This document shows, piece by piece, positions 60,911 through 64,000 of a stretch of 64,000 nt of DNA. Source of the DNA: Candidatus Magnetominusculus xianensis. GTDB lineage: Bacteria; Nitrospirota; Thermodesulfovibrionia; Thermodesulfovibrionales; Magnetobacteriaceae. The notes beneath the pieces were generated by a model. The model did not search any database. It had not been told where the DNA came from and saw only the letters and a program-made list of their open reading frames with translations. The stretch is taken from NCBI GenBank assembly GCA_001541255.1, contig LNQR01000056.1, positions 23,009-87,008 on the forward strand, given 5' to 3'. Position numbers and translations under genes: made by a program. Every line of letters starts with the position of its first letter. Within the stretch, counting starts at the first letter, position 1.

Positions 60911-61824
60911 AAGATGGCTCTCTCAGATGGCCGCCCTATCTGCTCATAGGACTGCTGCCTGTAATTGCGGCAGTCATATACATGACAGGGCAGAGGTATG
61001 ACGCGGCAGCAGTAAATTTCACATTTCAAAAAGGCGGCGCTGAGTCGATTCAGCTTCCCGAGGATGTTGAGGGATACAAGAAAGTTGGCCGCCCGCGTCA
61101 GTTCACAAAAGACAATCTCTACGAATATAACAACGGTCACGCCGAGTACTTTATAGCAAAAGGATTTTCAAGCCTGACAGTGTACGAATACGCAAAGGCC
61201 GACACACAGGCTGACACACTTGTTGAAATCTACGACATGGGCAAACCTATTCAGGCATTTGCCGTTTTGACCGATGAGCTGCCAGCAGACTCAACCGCTG
61301 CTTCAGTGGGCACAATGGGTTACACACTGTCTCGCGGTGTGCTTTTTTTTGCTGGCAGGTACTATGTCAAGATTGTAACATTTAATGACAGTGTTCCTGC
61401 CGGTAAGATTGCCTCTGTTGTGGAGAAATCTATAGGTGCCGATGCAGAGCCTTTTACGCTGTTTGACAGGTTTCCAAAGTTTGGCAAAGTCGTTGCGACA
61501 CAGTTTATAAAGGAAAACTATCGGGGGCTCGACTTTGTTCATGACGCACTTGAAAGGGAATATGAACTTGACGGTGAAAAGGTCGCTGTTTGCCTCATTC
61601 AACAGCCAGAGAAGACACTTGCGGCGTATCTCAATTTCTTCAAAACCAGTAACACGAAATACTCTATAGTTGAGCACGGCGGCAAGCAGCTTTATAAAGT
61701 TGACGACAAATACGAGGGGCAGTGGGTATTAATCCCCCTTGAGGACACGCTCATAGGGGTATTTGGCAAGCTTAGTGACGATAAATTAATGGAGATTATT
61801 TCGCTTAACAGTCCTCGCGGCTAA
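60907..61824 (+). CDS. DUF6599 membrane-anchored protein
   Basis: 305 residues with an N-terminal anchor (LLIGLLPVIAAVIYMTG) and a periplasmic beta-rich body built as two similar halves (LYEYNNGHAEYFIAKGFSSL ... LYKVDDKYEGQWVLIPLEDT). Matches DUF6599 proteins. It overlaps the aldo/keto reductase stop by 4 bp, so the two act in one periplasmic unit. No catalytic motif seen. Confidence 0.8.
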   Translation: MKDGSLRWPPYLLIGLLPVIAAVIYMTGQRYDAAAVNFTFQKGGAESIQLPEDVEGYKKVGRPRQFTKDNLYEYNNGHAEYFIAKGFSSLTVYEYAKADTQADTLVEIYDMGKPIQAFAVLTDELPADSTAASVGTMGYTLSRGVLFFAGRYYVKIVTFNDSVPAGKIASVVEKSIGADAEPFTLFDRFPKFGKVVATQFIKENYRGLDFVHDALEREYELDGEKVAVCLIQQPEKTLAAYLNFFKTSNTKYSIVEHGGKQLYKVDDKYEGQWVLIPLEDTLIGVFGKLSDDKLMEIISLNSPRG

Positions 61825-62437
61825 AGTTGGAGAATATGTAATCCTTAAACCCTGACAGGACATTCGCAGCCTTGTCCTTATCGCCAGATGAGTATACCGT
61901 AATCTGGGCATCGTCAAAAACCAACTCAACCGAATAAATGTGCTGCGCTGCACCGAAGCCCGGTATGACTGTGCCGTGCTGAAGGGCGATTTTCTCTACA
62001 AAGGCTACACCATCGGGATTTCCTGTCTCTATTTCCCTGTGTGTTACTCTAATATCCTTAAGCTGGCTAAGAGCCTTAAAAATCTTTTTCTTACGAAATG
62101 TGCCCTTTATGGCAATAGCCGCAATGTCGTTGTCATTATCAAGAAAAACGGCAATGGCCGCCTTTCTAAAAATATACAGCCAGCTTAGTGGATAAATGAC
62201 GGCAAATAAAACAGCCGTAATTGCATAGTGAATATAACTCAGCCAGCCCGAAAGGGCAGCCACAACGAAATAAGAAAACGCAGCGCCTGCTGCAACAAAC
62301 GTCGAGGCCATTTCCCTGTTATAAATACCGCTATGTAAGACGCTGCCCTTTTCGGACTTAAATGCTGATGTCGTAAATAATAAGGACTTGCTAACGGGTT
62401 CAAATTTGTAATCCTGCAGTGAATTATTCATAATCAT
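61805..62437 (-). CDS. Hypothetical protein with two membrane segments (210 aa)
   Basis: No recognised family. Residues about 45-90 form two hydrophobic segments and the rest is cytoplasmic, with a PH-like beta pattern (KDIRVTHREIETGN, YSVELVFDDAQITVYS). Its start overlaps the bioA stop by 4 bp (ATGA), so it is coupled to bioA, and its 3' end overlaps the DUF6599 gene on the other strand by 20 bp. A link to biotin is not evident. Confidence 0.7.
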   Translation of the reverse strand: MIMNNSLQDYKFEPVSKSLLFTTSAFKSEKGSVLHSGIYNREMASTFVAAGAAFSYFVVAALSGWLSYIHYAITAVLFAVIYPLSWLYIFRKAAIAVFLDNDNDIAAIAIKGTFRKKKIFKALSQLKDIRVTHREIETGNPDGVAFVEKIALQHGTVIPGFGAAQHIYSVELVFDDAQITVYSSGDKDKAANVLSGFKDYIFSNFSREDC

Positions 62438-63828
62438 ATGGCACTGTTTTCCTTAGGTTTTTCTGTAACGCTGGCTATCGAGTCTTCGATTCGGCTCAAC
62501 ATTGCCGTTAGATTTTCTTCAGATATGCTCAGGGGTGGCATTATCACTATGCAATCCCCTAGCGGCCTCAAAAACACACCCTTGTCTCTGACATCAAGGA
62601 CAACCCTCCAGCCTGTTTTGTCTTCAACGGGGTATGCCTCCCTGGTCTCCTTATTTTTAACTAGCTCCACTCCAGCCATGGAACCAGCGCTCCTGGTATC
62701 GCCGACATGCTTGAGGCGTAAGAGTCGTTTCAGCCATCTATCGAGGATTTCGATTTTGGGCATCAAATGGTTTAATGTGTCTTCTTTGTCAAACAGGTCC
62801 AGCACGGCAATGGCTGCAGCACAGCCAATTGCATTACCCGTATAGGAATGACCGTGAAAGAATTGCTTCATCTGTCCGTATTCGCCAAGGAAGGCATTGT
62901 ATATCTCATCTGTTGCAACTGTGACGGCTAAGGGGAGGTAACCGCCCGTTATTCCCTTCGACAGACATATGATGTCCGGCACTACACCTTCTAAAGCACA
63001 CGCAAACATCACACCCGTTCTTCCAAACCCGGTTGCAATCTCATCGGCGATGAGAAGAACCCCGTATTTAGTACATAAGCGCTGAACCCCAATTAAAAAT
63101 CCCTCCGGTGCGGCTATCATCCCTCCGGCTGCCTGCATCTTCGGCTCTATTATCACGGCGGCTATCTCATGGCTGTGTTCTTCTAATTGTCTTTCCATCT
63201 CGCTGAGACACGCCATCGCGCACGACGCCCTGTCAAGCCCAAGTTCACACCTGTAACAATATGGCGCAGGACTTTTAAATGATTTAAACAACAGGGGATT
63301 AAACGCAGCGTGGAATATGTCTATGCCCCCAACGCTTACCGCCCCCAGTGTATCGCCGTGGTAGGCCCTGTTAAGCGACAGGAAGGTGTTTTTCCCAGTA
63401 ACACCCTTGTGCAGCCAGTACTGAAATGCCATCTTAAGGGCTACCTCCACAGCAGTTGAGCCGTTGTCAGAGTAAAATACCCTTAAAAGCGGCGGTCTGC
63501 TTTCAGCTATAAGAGATTTTCTGAGGAGTCTTATAAGCCTCTCAGCAAGCAAGATAGACGGTTCCCCGGCAAGTCCCAACAGTGTGCTGTGTGCTATACG
63601 GTCAAGCTGCCCTTTTATGGCATCGTCTATCTCTTTTTTCCTATGACCAAAGATATTAACCCACAGCGATGACACCCCGTCTATGTACCATCTGCCGCTG
63701 ATGTCTTTGATAAAACACCCGCTGCCCTCTGTGATTATCACAGGGGAGACCTCTGCCCATTCCTTCATCTGGGTAAATGGATGCCAGACGTATTTCCTGT
63801 CAAGTTCGCCAAGGTGGTGGTAATCCAA
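62434..63828 (-). CDS. bioA: Adenosylmethionine-8-amino-7-oxononanoate aminotransferase
   Basis: 464 residues. KYVWHPFTQMKEWAE at the start is diagnostic for BioA; YSDNGSTAVEVALKMAFQYW, ADEIATGFGRTGVMFACALEGV and the PLP lysine in LSKGITGGYLPLAVT confirm it. It makes 7,8-diaminopelargonate from KAPA. It overlaps the hypothetical gene downstream. bioF and bioD are not in the window. Confidence 0.96.
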   Translation of the reverse strand: MDYHHLGELDRKYVWHPFTQMKEWAEVSPVIITEGSGCFIKDISGRWYIDGVSSLWVNIFGHRKKEIDDAIKGQLDRIAHSTLLGLAGEPSILLAERLIRLLRKSLIAESRPPLLRVFYSDNGSTAVEVALKMAFQYWLHKGVTGKNTFLSLNRAYHGDTLGAVSVGGIDIFHAAFNPLLFKSFKSPAPYCYRCELGLDRASCAMACLSEMERQLEEHSHEIAAVIIEPKMQAAGGMIAAPEGFLIGVQRLCTKYGVLLIADEIATGFGRTGVMFACALEGVVPDIICLSKGITGGYLPLAVTVATDEIYNAFLGEYGQMKQFFHGHSYTGNAIGCAAAIAVLDLFDKEDTLNHLMPKIEILDRWLKRLLRLKHVGDTRSAGSMAGVELVKNKETREAYPVEDKTGWRVVLDVRDKGVFLRPLGDCIVIMPPLSISEENLTAMLSRIEDSIASVTEKPKENSAI

Positions 63829-64000
63829 TCAGTCCCTCTCAATAATTAACTCTAACCGATTTTAAGTAATGCACTGCGGCAATGTCAATGTCACTGGAAT
63901 ATCATGCAAGGAATCCCTAAAACCGAAATAGAGATTGAAAAAAGGGTGAAAGCCCCCGTGCTTAAAGGGTAGCAGATGGTATAAAATATCACCTGCAAGG
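63829..64000. other. Right-end intergenic stretch
   Basis: 172 bp upstream of bioA. A 22-codon frame (ATG 63904, ending KAPVLKG) and an open minus-strand frame (running to the right edge, ending LPQCIT) are visible, but neither is convincing. No promoter, riboswitch or terminator could be fixed. Confidence 0.4.

Noticed and set aside
63829..64000. Possible riboswitch upstream of bioA
   Set aside because: Searched by eye for cobalamin, TPP, SAM and c-di-GMP signatures; none fits.
1..64000. CRISPR arrays, tRNA or rRNA genes, magnetosome genes
   Set aside because: No spaced direct repeats, cloverleaf or rRNA-like sequences and no mam-type genes were seen in any gap.

Overview
The window reads as a chromosomal piece of a Gram-negative, probably anaerobic or sulfur-metabolising bacterium. 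TolC, LpxK, a type II secretin and lipoprotein signals indicate an outer membrane. The mix of a BioW-type biotin route, 2-oxoacid:ferredoxin oxidoreductase fragments, a MoaD/NIL/TusA sulfur-carrier gene set, a Memo-family protein, DsrE, rhodanese and a TsdA-like cytochrome fits a member of the Nitrospirota (Thermodesulfovibrionia or a magnetotactic relative). That placement is inference from gene content. There is no rRNA gene in the window.

Left part (1-7.4 kb): an EmrA/TolC-like efflux pair, a MoxR-type AAA ATPase / VWA protein / RNase HI operon, then a decaying restriction-modification locus. The locus holds an HTH gene with two in-frame TAG codons, an intact methyltransferase and an endonuclease reduced to its two ends. 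It is followed by a palindromic mini-element and two tiny genes with strong Shine-Dalgarno sites. A long minus-strand operon (16.9 to 7.4 kb) runs corC-like, two M16 peptidases, panC, recQ, a TMTC-like TPR membrane protein and two unknowns. A second minus-strand run (24.7 to 17.2 kb) carries gspD, then bioB-bioW, a lipid kinase, a GT2, DUF2304 and a gspC-like gene.

Middle (24.9-33.5 kb): thrC, a MoaD-like sulfur carrier ending GGRI, a NIL-domain protein and a second thrC form a plus-strand operon, followed by a lone AIPR gene on the other strand, two AI-2E-family permeases and a solute-binding lipoprotein. From 33.5 to 44.3 kb the DNA looks accessory: an Rpn nuclease, a kdpD scrap, truncated vor-type genes fused to a truncated cNMP/methyltransferase gene, an endolysin-like M15 peptidase, a lipoprotein, a tetranucleotide repeat, Uma2, a secreted protein/GGDEF/MORN operon and a PD-(D/E)XK nuclease with an unknown partner.

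Right part (44.4-64 kb): an aminotransferase, hom, tusA-like and thiF/moeB-like operon that may connect to the sulfur-carrier operon at 24.9 kb; a two-gene restriction-modification system (nuclease-methylase fusion plus specificity subunit); a sulfur cluster (DsrE, cNMP-rhodanese, TsdA-like cytochrome c); a PAS-only protein; lpxK; rplI-dnaB-Memo; a 214-bp MITE with 10-bp target duplications just upstream of a TumA/TumE toxin-antitoxin pair; a Tat-exported aldo/keto reductase with DUF6599; and bioA. Biotin genes are thus split between 20 and 63 kb, with bioF and bioD not visible.
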